Assembly (NCBI GenBank): GCA_030681035.1
Contig: JAUXUI010000110.1
Span: forward strand, 1-64,000
Direction: 5' to 3'
Length of the DNA stretch: 64,000 nucleotides
From: Lysobacteraceae bacterium
Lineage (GTDB): Bacteria > Pseudomonadota > Gammaproteobacteria > Xanthomonadales > Xanthomonadaceae
Position 1 is the stretch's first letter, and every line of letters starts with the position of its first letter. The notes under the pieces were generated by a model that was not told the origin of the DNA, searched no databases, and was given only the letters and a program-made list of their open reading frames with translations. Made by a program: the position numbers and the translations under genes. Of the stretch, positions 35,381 to 43,833 are shown piece after piece.

Positions 35381-35439
35381 CGATAATGTTGCACAAGATG
35401 TAACAGCCGGACAGGCAAAAGTACCGAAATTGAACGCAA

Positions 35440-36486
35440 ATGACCGATAACTCACGCATGCCTGAAGTCGCCAAGAGCCAAGTAGAGCGGGACGTTGCGC
35501 GTTACGCGGCTTCTGCACGACTTTCCGTTGCCCCGATGATGGATTGGACTGACCGCCATTGTCGTGCGTTTCATCGGGTGCTCGCACCGCAAGCGCGGCT
35601 GTACACCGAGATGGTGCATGCGCAGGCGGTGCTGCACGGGGATCGTGAGCGGCTGATTGGCTACGATGCCGGTGAGTGTCCGTTGGCGTTGCAGCTTGGC
35701 GGCAGCGAGCCCGAGTGTCTCGCGCAGGCGGCGCGGATCGGCGCTGACTGGGGCTACGACGAAATCAATCTCAATGTGGGCTGCCCGTCGGATCGCGTAC
35801 AAGCGGGGCGCTTTGGCGCCTGTCTGATGAAAGAGCCGGCGCTGGTGGCCGATTGCGTTGCCGCCATGGCGGCGGCGGTGTCGGTGCCGGTGAGCGTGAA
35901 ATGTCGGCTGGGCGTGGATGACGCCGATGACTACGTGCCGTTCCGGGCGTTTATCGATACCGTGGCGCAGGCGGGTTGTCGGGTGTTTGTGGTGCACGCC
36001 CGCAACGCCTGGCTCAAGGGGCTGTCGCCCAAGGAGAACCGTGAGGTTCCGCCACTGCGTTACCAGTGGGCGCATCGGCTCAAGCACGAGCGCCCCGATC
36101 TGACCATCGTGCTCAACGGTGGCCTGGATACGCTGGAGAAGGTCACCGACAACCTGCCGTTGGTGGATGGGGTAATGATTGGTCGTGCCGCCTACCACAC
36201 GCCTTACCTGTTGCATCAGATGCAGCAGTTGGTTTTCGCGCCCGATCAGCCATTGCGTGATCGCGAGGACTTGCTGCGCGCGTTCCGGGCTTATGTCGAA
36301 AACCAACTGGCGGCAGGGGTTGCGCTCAAGTACATGGCCCGCCATGTGCTGGGCCTGTACAACGCTCAACCCGGTGGCCGCCATTTCCGGCAAACTCTCA
36401 GCCAGGGCTTCACCGACCGCGCTGCCGGCTGGGAGCTGGTCGAAACTGCCATCGCCGCGACCGCACACTGCCGCGAGGCGGCATGA
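35440..36486 (+). CDS. dusA: tRNA-dihydrouridine synthase A
   Basis: A 348-residue flavoprotein that reduces uridines at positions 20/20a of the tRNA D-loop. Markers: LSVAPMMDWTDRHCRAFHR at the FMN site, catalytic C115 in NLNVGCPSDRVQ, VSVKCRLG, FVVHARNAWLKGLSPKENR, and NGGL/IGRAAYHTP for phosphate binding. The attachment repeat of the adjoining island lies at codons 30-38, so the first 29 codons may have been supplied by the island; the gene is nevertheless open. It overlaps the next gene by 4 bp. Confidence 0.93.
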   Translation: MTDNSRMPEVAKSQVERDVARYAASARLSVAPMMDWTDRHCRAFHRVLAPQARLYTEMVHAQAVLHGDRERLIGYDAGECPLALQLGGSEPECLAQAARIGADWGYDEINLNVGCPSDRVQAGRFGACLMKEPALVADCVAAMAAAVSVPVSVKCRLGVDDADDYVPFRAFIDTVAQAGCRVFVVHARNAWLKGLSPKENREVPPLRYQWAHRLKHERPDLTIVLNGGLDTLEKVTDNLPLVDGVMIGRAAYHTPYLLHQMQQLVFAPDQPLRDREDLLRAFRAYVENQLAAGVALKYMARHVLGLYNAQPGGRHFRQTLSQGFTDRAAGWELVETAIAATAHCREAA

Positions 36487-37388
36487 TCACCCGCGACGTG
36501 GCGGCGTTCGTCGCCTTCGCCCGACGTGTACCGGCTGACTTGCCGGTATTGCCACGCGGTGTGTTCATGGTGTCGCCGGAGGGCTTTGCCCTTGCCGAGC
36601 AGTCGGCCAGCGACAACGGCTACATGCAGCAGGGCGGCGCAGTGGATGCAGAGCGCGCGCTGGCGCAGCACCGTGGCTTGCAGCGCCGGATAGCGCAATC
36701 GCTGCCGGCGATCTGTTTTCCCGGCAACCGCGAAACCCCCGATGCGGTATTCGCGAACAATGTGTTCGCGACTGTGGCTGGCCGCTTGTTGATTGCCCCG
36801 ATGCGCCATCCCGTGCGCCAACGCGAAGCCGAGCGCAGCGACATCCCCGATTTCTTCAAACGGGCGATGGGGTATGAAATCGTGGATTTGCGCTCCGGTC
36901 AGGGAGTCGCCGAATTGACTGGCTCGCTGATTGTCGATCGTGCCCGCGGGCTGGGCTTTTGCGGCCTGTCGGCGCGCTGCGACGAGGCCGGCGCTGCGGC
37001 CATGCATGCGGCATTCGGGCTGCGCGCGACGTTGCTGTTCGATCTGGCATCGGGTGAGTATCACACCAATGTGCTGATGAATATTCTGGCGGGACGGGCA
37101 TTGGTGATCTGTCCGGACGGTTTTGCCGACCCGGATATTGCCTTGGCGTTGCAGGGGCTGTATCCGCACACGATGGTTCTGGATACTGACGTACGGCTTG
37201 GCTTTGCCGGAAACTGTATCGCGCTGAGCACCGACAGCGTCTGGATGAGCACGCGAGCGGCGGCGGGCTTGAGCGAGAGCAACCGGATCGCCTTTGCAGC
37301 TGCGCAGTTCACCGTGATTGCGTTACCCTTGGACGAACTGGAGAAAGCAGGCGGCAGTTTGCGTTGTTGTGTAGCCGAGATTTTTTAA
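36483..37388 (+). CDS. Arginine deiminase-related amidinohydrolase (CtlX-like)
   Basis: A 301-residue protein of the pentein (amidinotransferase/ADI) fold. The catalytic set is visible: D87 in TPDAVFANN, E144 in VAELTGS, H194 in GEYHTNVLMN and a C-terminal cysteine (C295 or C296) in LRCCVAEIF. Similar proteins annotated as CtlX act in citrulline or arginine use. The substrate here is unknown. It is translationally coupled to dusA through a 4-bp overlap, an unexpected partnership. Confidence 0.75.
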   Translation: MITRDVAAFVAFARRVPADLPVLPRGVFMVSPEGFALAEQSASDNGYMQQGGAVDAERALAQHRGLQRRIAQSLPAICFPGNRETPDAVFANNVFATVAGRLLIAPMRHPVRQREAERSDIPDFFKRAMGYEIVDLRSGQGVAELTGSLIVDRARGLGFCGLSARCDEAGAAAMHAAFGLRATLLFDLASGEYHTNVLMNILAGRALVICPDGFADPDIALALQGLYPHTMVLDTDVRLGFAGNCIALSTDSVWMSTRAAAGLSESNRIAFAAAQFTVIALPLDELEKAGGSLRCCVAEIF

Positions 37389-37451
37389 GGCGCGATTCAC
37401 CGCCCGACAGCGACACTTGCCGGAGTACCCACCGATGATTCAGGAACCTTC

Positions 37452-37769
37452 ATGACGATGACATGTCGCTCGCTGCTCGTTCTACTGTGCTTGTTGCTGG
37501 TGGCGCCGGCCATGGCGAGGGAAAAGCGCGATCAACAAAGCGACCGTGGCCGGCCGTTGCGCGAATCGGTGCGCGAGATCGAGCGCGATACCGGCGGCGA
37601 GGTGCTGCGTGCCGAGCGCGTGCCGCAGAACGGCCGTGATGTCAATCGGATCAAGGTGATCACCCCGGAAGGACGGGTACGTGTTTACCGTGATGATGCG
37701 CGCGGCGGCGGAAGGAAAGGCAATGACCAGGAATCGAGAAAGAGAAGCGGCGAGGACACAGACGACTGA
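37452..37769 (+). CDS. Small secreted PepSY-like protein
   Basis: A 105-residue protein. The signal peptide is MTMTCRSLLVLLCLLLVAPAMA. The mature part has one PepSY-like unit (GGEVLRAERVPQNGRDVNRIKVITPEGRVRVY) and a highly charged tail ending SGEDTDD. PepSY proteins near two-component systems can modulate the sensor. It lies 35 bp upstream of a PhoP-like regulator and is probably in its operon. Confidence 0.75.
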   Translation: MTMTCRSLLVLLCLLLVAPAMAREKRDQQSDRGRPLRESVREIERDTGGEVLRAERVPQNGRDVNRIKVITPEGRVRVYRDDARGGGRKGNDQESRKRSGEDTDD

Positions 37770-37804
37770 GTACGAGTCGATCGGTTGCATTCAAGGAGAA
37801 GTTG

Positions 37805-38485
37805 ATGCGTATTCTGCTGGTTGAGGATGAAGCACCACTGCGCGAAACTTTGGCCGCAAGGCTCAAGCGCGAGGGATTTGCCGTTGACGCCGCTCAGGAT
37901 GGCGAAGAAGGGCTGTATCTGGGGCGTGAGATGCCGTTTGACGTGGCGATCATCGATCTGGGTCTGCCCAAACTCTCGGGTATGGATCTGTTGCGCGCCT
38001 TGCGCGCTGAGGGTCGCAAATATCCGGTGTTGATCCTGACCGCACGCTCAAGCTGGCAGGACAAGGTAGAGGGGCTCAAGGCCGGCGCCGATGACTATCT
38101 GGTCAAGCCATTCCACGTGGAAGAATTGATGGCGCGGCTCAATGCCTTGCTGCGTCGCGCTGCAGGCTGGAGCAAACCGACGCTGGAGTGCGGCCCGATC
38201 GTGCTCGATCTCGCAGCGCAGTCGGTGTCGGTTGCCGGGCAGAGCGTCGATCTCACCAGCTACGAATACAAAGTGCTCGAATATCTGATGCTGCATGCGG
38301 GTGAGCTGGTGTCCAAGGCCGATCTGACAGAACACATCTACCAGCAGGACTTCGACCGCGATTCCAACGTGCTGGAGGTGTTCATCGGCCGTCTGCGCAA
38401 GAAGCTGGATCCGGACACCCAGATCAAGCCGATCGAGACGGTACGTGGCCGCGGTTACCGCTTTGCTCTGCCGCGCAACGCCTGA
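37805..38485 (+). CDS. phoP: OmpR-family response regulator (PhoP-like)
   Basis: A 226-residue regulator with receiver domain MRILLVEDEAPLRETLAARL, phospho-acceptor aspartate in IIDLGLPKLSG, lysine in YLVKPFHVEE, and a winged helix ending FIGRLRKKLDPDTQI and VRGRGYRFALPRN. AAGGAGAA precedes the ATG at 37805. It is closest in style to PhoP of Xanthomonadales. The partner kinase follows 32 bp later. Confidence 0.88.
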   Translation: MRILLVEDEAPLRETLAARLKREGFAVDAAQDGEEGLYLGREMPFDVAIIDLGLPKLSGMDLLRALRAEGRKYPVLILTARSSWQDKVEGLKAGADDYLVKPFHVEELMARLNALLRRAAGWSKPTLECGPIVLDLAAQSVSVAGQSVDLTSYEYKVLEYLMLHAGELVSKADLTEHIYQQDFDRDSNVLEVFIGRLRKKLDPDTQIKPIETVRGRGYRFALPRNA

Positions 38486-38517
38486 GCCGGCGAAACGCGG
38501 ATATTGGGGCGGGCGCA

Positions 38518-39921
38518 ATGCCTGATGCGCGGCTCAGCCGGTTGTCGTTGCAGGGGCGGCAGTTACTGGCTGCCAGCCTTGGCTTGGTCGCTTTTCTCGG
38601 ACTCACCGGTTACGCCCTGGACCGGGCTTTCACCGAAACCGCTGAAAGCGCCCTGCGCGATCGCCTGAAGAGCTATACCTATGCCTACTTTGGCGGCATG
38701 GATTTTTCCCGCGGCAAAGTGCTGTTGCCGCCCGAGATTGCGCCCGACCCGCGTTTCAACCGGCCCGGCAGCGGTCTTTATGCGGCTGCGCTGGGCGACA
38801 ACGAGCCGTGGCAGTCGCAATCGGCCCTGAGCCTGCCGTTGCCGCTGGACGCGAAGCTTGCGCCGGGGGTGCAACGCTTTGACGGGCCGCTGAAAGTGAC
38901 CGACAGCAACGGCCGCACGACAAAGATTTACCACTTCGCCATGGGCCTGATCTGGGATCAGGACGGCGTCGGCGCCAACGACGACATCGCGCTCACATTC
39001 CATGTGTTCGAGGACGCCGCAGTACTCAGCGGGCAATTGTCGATTTTTCGGCGTGCGCTGTGGGGTTATCTGGGTGCGGCTGCGCTTTTGCTGTTGCTGC
39101 TTCAGGTCGGCATTCTGCGTTGGAGCTTGCGTCCGCTGATGCGGGTATCGCGCGACATGGTCCGGGTGAAAAATGGCGAAGTCGAGCGCCTGCCCGGCCC
39201 GCAGCCGCTCGAGTTGCAGCCGCTTACCGGCAGCATCAATGCCTTTATCGCCAGCGAGCGCGAGCATATGTCGCGCTATCGCAATACGCTTGCCGATCTG
39301 GCACACAGCCTGAAAACGCCACTGGCGGTGATTCGCGCGCGGCTGGACGCCGATTCCGACGACTTGCGTCAGACGGTACACGAGCAGCTTGAGCGCATGA
39401 GCGAAATCGTCTCGTATCAACTTGCTCGTGCCGCGCGTTCGGGCCATCGCCTTTACCACACCCCCGAGCCGATCGCGGCCCACGCCGAAAGTCTGGTGCA
39501 AGGGCTGGAAAAGGTTTATGCCGGTCGTGGCGTGCTGTGCGAGTTCGAACTCGAGCCGGGCGCGTGTTTTCACGGCGAAGTTGGCGATCTGCTGGAAGTG
39601 CTCGGAAATTTGCTTGAAAACGCATTCAAATGGGCGCGCTCACGCGTGCTGCTGACCACTCGCGTCGAAGCCGCCCGCGAAGGATCCAGGGTGCGCAGCC
39701 TGTGCATCGCGGTAGAGGACGACGGGCCAGGCATCGCCGATGCGCAGATCGAGCGCGTTTTGCAGCGCGGTGTGCGCGGTGACGAGCAGGTGCAGGGGCA
39801 CGGTATCGGCCTGGCGATCGTGCAGGACATCGTGCGCAACTATTCGGGCCACATGATGGTGGATCGCTCGCCCGAGTTGGGCGGTGCCCGGTTCACGTTG
39901 AAATTTCCGCTGTCGCGTTGA
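38518..39921 (+). CDS. phoQ: Sensor histidine kinase (PhoQ-like)
   Basis: A 467-residue kinase. Transmembrane helix 1 is near 17-37 and helix 2 near 180-202; the periplasmic region between is about 140 residues, with acidic stretches (WDQDGVGANDD). HAMP follows. HisKA reads LADLAHSLKTPLAVIRARL with the histidine in AHSLKTP, the PhoQ form rather than SHELRTP. HATPase has NLLENAFKWAR, EDDGPGI and GHGIGLAIV. The signal (Mg2+, pH or peptides in PhoQ) is inferred by analogy. Confidence 0.86.
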   Translation: MPDARLSRLSLQGRQLLAASLGLVAFLGLTGYALDRAFTETAESALRDRLKSYTYAYFGGMDFSRGKVLLPPEIAPDPRFNRPGSGLYAAALGDNEPWQSQSALSLPLPLDAKLAPGVQRFDGPLKVTDSNGRTTKIYHFAMGLIWDQDGVGANDDIALTFHVFEDAAVLSGQLSIFRRALWGYLGAAALLLLLLQVGILRWSLRPLMRVSRDMVRVKNGEVERLPGPQPLELQPLTGSINAFIASEREHMSRYRNTLADLAHSLKTPLAVIRARLDADSDDLRQTVHEQLERMSEIVSYQLARAARSGHRLYHTPEPIAAHAESLVQGLEKVYAGRGVLCEFELEPGACFHGEVGDLLEVLGNLLENAFKWARSRVLLTTRVEAAREGSRVRSLCIAVEDDGPGIADAQIERVLQRGVRGDEQVQGHGIGLAIVQDIVRNYSGHMMVDRSPELGGARFTLKFPLSR

Positions 39922-39924
39922 GAT

Positions 39925-40185
39925 TCAGCGGAACATGCCCGGCAGGAAGCGATGCCAGCGCGTTGGCACGTGGTAGTGACTGTCGCACTGCGCACAGTCG
40001 CGCGTGGCGGCGGCTGCCGGCTCTTTCGGTGCGATGACAGCGTCAGCCGGTGCCCCCGGCTTGGCGTCCTGCGCGGGTGCCAGGCACGTCCCATCCGCGC
40101 TCAGTCGTTTCGCGGGCATTTGCGCGAGACTTTCCGGCGCCAAAACGATCAGGCTCGCAAGAACCAGAACGACAAGGTGTTTCAT
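39925..40185 (-). CDS. Small secreted hypothetical protein
   Basis: An 86-residue protein with a signal peptide (MKHLVVLVLASLIVLAPESLAQ). The mature part has three cysteines (TCLAP, CAQC) and ends in YHVPTRWHRFLPGMF. I do not recognise it. It is convergent with the PhoQ-like gene, ending 3 bp after it. Confidence 0.55.
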   Translation of the reverse strand: MKHLVVLVLASLIVLAPESLAQMPAKRLSADGTCLAPAQDAKPGAPADAVIAPKEPAAAATRDCAQCDSHYHVPTRWHRFLPGMFR

Positions 40186-40333
40186 GGATGGCCGCCCGCT
40201 CGGAATGTCCCTGAGTGAGATGCATGAAGCGCGGGAAAGGTTGCATCAGGGCGTCCCCGGGCAAGGGCAGTCCGCTTCACTTCGCTGCATCGCAGCATGG
40301 CGAATCGGGCCGATTGCGGCAGACTCGGCGGTA

Positions 40334-42184
40334 ATGAACGCCTTGACCAGCCAACCCTTGATGCAACCGGTACGACGGATTTCCACGCCAGCCCTTCGCC
40401 GTGCGCTGATCGCCGGTGCCCGCCGCGTAATCGCCGATCGTGACGTGCTCAACCGAATCAACGTGTTTCCGGTCGCCGATGGCGATACCGGCAACAATAT
40501 GGCGTTCACGCTGGGCACGGTGCTCGCGGGCGCGCTGAGCCGGCGGGCGGTGAATGCGGGCGAATTGTTGCGTCAGGTCGGCGCCGATGCGATCGACGGT
40601 GCGCGCGGAAATTCGGGCGCGATCCTGGCGCAGTTTCTACAGGGCATGTCGGAGGCGGTCGGTGCCTTGCCGGTGCTCGATACCGCCAGCCTGACCCGTG
40701 CCGTGCGCCGTGGCGCCGACGCTGCGCGCGCCGCGCTGAGTGAACCGCGCGAAGGGACGATCCTGAGCGTCATCCATGCATTCGCCGACGCCTTGCAGCA
40801 AGGTCACGGCCATCGCGATATCGGTAGCTGGATCCATCATGCCTTGCTGCGTACCCGTGAAGCGCTGGCCGATACACCGAAGCAACTGGCTGTTCTGCAA
40901 AAGGCAGGCGTGGTGGATGCCGGTGCGCAGGGTTTCGTCGATCTGATCGAAGGGGTTGTCGAATTCATTCAGCAACGCCGCGGCGATGATGCATTTCGCG
41001 CTGACATCAGCGCGGCCGAGCTGGATGATCTGGCCGACGACGAGGCCGCCGCGGCGCATCGTGATGCCTGTGGCGACCCCGAGCATCGCTGGTGCAGCGA
41101 ATGTCTGATCCTTGGCGATTCGATCGATCGCGACGCAGTGCGCACGCGGGTAGCGGCGTTGGCTGCATCGAGCGTGGTGATTGCCGGTTCATCGACACGG
41201 GTGCGGGTACATGCCCATGTACGGGATCCGCAACCCTTGTTCGAGGCCTGCGCCGCGTTTGGCGCACTGGAAGGTTGCAAGGCGGACGACATGTACGCGC
41301 AGCAGCGCGCGGTGGCGGCCGGCACGGCGGTAGCCATCGTTACCGACAGCGCGGCTGACCTGCCGCTGGAACTGATCGAGCGCCTGCACATCCATGTGGT
41401 GCCGCTGCGCATCAATTTTGGCGATCGCGATTATCTCGACAAGGTGTCGCTTGCGCCGAGCGAGTTCTACGCCAAGTTGCGCAGTGCCGAGGTGTTGCCG
41501 CGCACCAGTCAGCCACCGCCAGGCGATTTCCGCCGCCAGTTCGAGTTCCTGCTGGCGCATCACCCCAGGCTGGTTTACGTCGGTCTGTCGCGCGCGGTGT
41601 CGGGAACGCTGCAGGCGGCTGAATCGGCAGCGGCGCGTGTGGATGGCGGGCGCAGCGATGTGTTCGATAGCGCCAACGCCGCTGGCGGACAGGCGTTGCT
41701 GGCGATCGCCGCAGCCGAACTCGCGGTGGCCGGCGCCGATTCCGCAGCGATCCTTGGCGCGCTTGAGCGCTTGCGTCCGCTCACCCACACGTTTGCCTTG
41801 GCGCGAGACGTGAGTCACGCCGTGCGCGGTGGGCGCGTGCCGGCCTGGGCCAAGCCGCTGGCCGAATGGCTCGGTCTCACCCCGATTGCGCGGGTCAGTG
41901 TTGCCGGCAAGCTGCGCGTGGTGTCGGCGTTGTTCGGCAGCAAACGTGCGCCGGAGCGCTTCGCCCGCTATGTGGCCAAGCGCGTGGATCGTGGACAGCG
42001 CTGGCGCCTGATTGTCGGGCATTGCGACAGCCCCGCCGACGGTGCGGCCCTGCGTGAGGCGCTGGTGCGTCTCCTCGACTGCGAATCGGCGTGGCTGGTC
42101 GAAACCGGCCCGGCGGTGGGTGCGCACGCCGGCCCCGGCGCGCTGGTGGTGTCCTTGCAGCCGTTTTCGACGCCGCGCTCATGA
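40334..42184 (+). CDS. DAK2-DegV fusion, single-chain fatty acid kinase-like protein
   Basis: A 616-residue protein. Residues 15-215 are a DAK2/FakA kinase domain, with the nucleotide-metal motif NVFPVADGDTGNN (D49, D51) and GARGNSGAILAQFLQG. Residues 245-330 match the FakA linker domain, including WCSEC (C254) and VHAHV (H293, H295), positions needed for FakA activity in Staphylococcus. Residues 333-616 are a DegV/FakB domain, with VTDSAADLP, the fatty-acid site TSQPPPGDF (391-399) and LSRAVSGT. FakA phosphorylates a FakB-bound fatty acid to acyl phosphate. plsY, which uses acyl phosphate, begins 39 bp downstream. I start at ATG 40334; the frame extends upstream without homology. Confidence 0.85.
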   Translation: MNALTSQPLMQPVRRISTPALRRALIAGARRVIADRDVLNRINVFPVADGDTGNNMAFTLGTVLAGALSRRAVNAGELLRQVGADAIDGARGNSGAILAQFLQGMSEAVGALPVLDTASLTRAVRRGADAARAALSEPREGTILSVIHAFADALQQGHGHRDIGSWIHHALLRTREALADTPKQLAVLQKAGVVDAGAQGFVDLIEGVVEFIQQRRGDDAFRADISAAELDDLADDEAAAAHRDACGDPEHRWCSECLILGDSIDRDAVRTRVAALAASSVVIAGSSTRVRVHAHVRDPQPLFEACAAFGALEGCKADDMYAQQRAVAAGTAVAIVTDSAADLPLELIERLHIHVVPLRINFGDRDYLDKVSLAPSEFYAKLRSAEVLPRTSQPPPGDFRRQFEFLLAHHPRLVYVGLSRAVSGTLQAAESAAARVDGGRSDVFDSANAAGGQALLAIAAAELAVAGADSAAILGALERLRPLTHTFALARDVSHAVRGGRVPAWAKPLAEWLGLTPIARVSVAGKLRVVSALFGSKRAPERFARYVAKRVDRGQRWRLIVGHCDSPADGAALREALVRLLDCESAWLVETGPAVGAHAGPGALVVSLQPFSTPRS

Positions 42185-42223
42185 TGCCGGTGACATCGGC
42201 ATCGCTTGTCGCATAATTCGCCG

Positions 42224-42859
42224 ATGGTGATTTCATTGCTTTTGTTGCTGAGCGCATACCTGCTCGGCTCGCTGTCGGGCAGCCTGCTGCTCGGGCGTTG
42301 GCGTGGCGTGGATGTGCGCCGTCATGGCAGTGGCAATGCCGGCGGCACCAATGCCTTGCGTACGCTGGGCTGGAAGTTTGCGCTCGGCGTGGTGTTGATC
42401 GATGTCGGCAAGGGCGCATTGGCGGTGTGGCTGACGATGCAATTCGCGCCGCCGGACGCACCGGTCGGCGTGATTGTGCTGGCGTGGGTGGCCGCGTTGC
42501 TGGTCATCGCTGGCCATACCTGGCCGGTGTTTTACGGCTTTCGCGGCGGCAAGGGTGCTGCAACGTTGCTTGGTGCGCTGGCGGTGATCTGGCCGACATC
42601 GCTGCCGTGGTTTCTGGGTTGCTGGCTGCTCATCATTGGCATCAGCGGCTATGTCGGGTTGGCGACCATGCTGGCCACGCTTGGCTTGATCGTGCTCGCT
42701 GCGCTGGCCGGTGACGGCGTGCAGTTGGGGTTTGTGGTCATCACGGCGTTGCTGATCGTCTACAACCATCGCGACAACATGCGTCGGCTGCGCGCCGGCA
42801 ATGAATCACGCTTTGAGCGGGCGCGCGTGTTGCGACGTCCTTTCCGGACGCGCACATGA
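42224..42859 (+). CDS. plsY: Acyl-phosphate:glycerol-3-phosphate acyltransferase
   Basis: A 211-residue inner-membrane protein with about five hydrophobic segments. Catalytic motifs: GSGNAGGTNALRTLG, DVGKGALAV, and GHTWPVFYGFRGGKGAAT. It transfers the acyl group of acyl phosphate to glycerol-3-phosphate, the first step of phospholipid synthesis. The start is ATG 42224. It lies 39 bp after a FakA-FakB-like gene that could supply acyl phosphate and overlaps birA by 4 bp. Confidence 0.95.
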   Translation: MVISLLLLLSAYLLGSLSGSLLLGRWRGVDVRRHGSGNAGGTNALRTLGWKFALGVVLIDVGKGALAVWLTMQFAPPDAPVGVIVLAWVAALLVIAGHTWPVFYGFRGGKGAATLLGALAVIWPTSLPWFLGCWLLIIGISGYVGLATMLATLGLIVLAALAGDGVQLGFVVITALLIVYNHRDNMRRLRAGNESRFERARVLRRPFRTRT

Positions 42860-43833
42860 TCGATGAGCGGCGGTTGTTGCATCATCTGGAACATGGGCCA
42901 TGTACTGGGCAAGTACTGGCTGATGCATTGGGGCTGAGCCGCGCCGCGATCTGGAAGCGGGTGCAGGCGTTGCGTGCTGCCGGGTTGGAGATCAGTGCAG
43001 ATCGCCGCTGTGGTTACGCACTGGCTGCGCCGCTGGATTTGCTGGACGCGGATACGATCCGCAGCTTGCTGCCGCGTCCGGTTGCAGCGGCATTGCCCGA
43101 ACTGGCCGTGTGCTGGTCGCTCGACTCCACCCAAGCTGCGTTGCTGCGCCGGGATGCTGCGGCGCCCTTGCCCGCAGTATTGCTGGCTGAACGGCAGAGC
43201 GCGGGCCGCGGCCGTCGCGGCCGGGTGTGGGTTTCACCATTGGCGGCGCACTTGTATCTCTCTTTGGCATGGCGCTTTGATTTGCCGCTGGCGCGCCTGG
43301 CCGGGCTCAGCCTGGGTATTGGCATGGCGGTGGTCGATGCGTTGCGCGCGCAGGGCATTGCCGGCATTGGCCTGAAATGGCCGAACGATCTGCTGGCCGA
43401 AGGACGCAAGCTCGGCGGCATCGTCGTGGATGTCAGCGGTGAGGTCGGCGGGCCGGTGACGGCGGTCATCGGCATCGGCATCAATGTGCGCATGCCGGAT
43501 GCAGCCGCATCGACCATCGATCAGCCTTGGTGCGATCTCATGCGTTTGTCGGATGACAAGCCGCCGCCGCGCAACGTGCTGGCAGCAGCGGTGATCGCAC
43601 AGGTATTGCCGGCACTGTCGCGCTTTGCAGATCAGGGGTTGCCCGATATCATCGCGCGCTGGCCCGGTTACGACGCGCTCGCTGGGCAAGCCGTGCGCGT
43701 TGATGATGCGCGCTCGGTGTTTGATGCCGAGGTGCTGGGTCTGGCCAATGATGGTGGCTTGCGGGTGCGCACAACGCAGGGTGACCGCGTTTTGTATTCG
43801 GGTGAGGTGAGTGTACGTGGGGCAGGGCGATGA
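42856..43833 (+). CDS. birA: Biotin-protein ligase / biotin operon repressor
   Basis: A 325-residue bifunctional BirA. The N-terminal winged helix (about 1-62, LLHHLEHGPCTGQVLADALGLS) binds DNA. The catalytic core has the biotinyl-5'-AMP loop GRGRRGRVW near 117, LKWPNDLL and GIGINV. The C-terminal SH3-like domain ends VLYSGEVSVRG. It joins biotin to the AccB carrier and may repress biotin genes. Overlaps of 4 bp with plsY and with coaX imply one transcript. Confidence 0.95.
   Translation: MIDERRLLHHLEHGPCTGQVLADALGLSRAAIWKRVQALRAAGLEISADRRCGYALAAPLDLLDADTIRSLLPRPVAAALPELAVCWSLDSTQAALLRRDAAAPLPAVLLAERQSAGRGRRGRVWVSPLAAHLYLSLAWRFDLPLARLAGLSLGIGMAVVDALRAQGIAGIGLKWPNDLLAEGRKLGGIVVDVSGEVGGPVTAVIGIGINVRMPDAAASTIDQPWCDLMRLSDDKPPPRNVLAAAVIAQVLPALSRFADQGLPDIIARWPGYDALAGQAVRVDDARSVFDAEVLGLANDGGLRVRTTQGDRVLYSGEVSVRGAGR

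Larger units (their letters stand above)
33895..35554. mobile_element. Decayed integrative island in the 5' end of dusA
   Basis: A 29-bp direct repeat, CGTTGCCCCGATGATGG followed by ATTGGAC and GACC, lies at 33895-33923 and 35526-35554 with a single mismatch. The second copy is inside dusA and codes for the conserved VAPMMDWTD. dusA's 5' end is a known integration site of prophages and islands that use exactly this codon stretch. Between the repeats lie an integrase remnant, a higBA module with a broken toxin, and a zinc-ribbon ORF. The island is only 1.6 kb, so most of the original element is gone. Confidence 0.8.
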
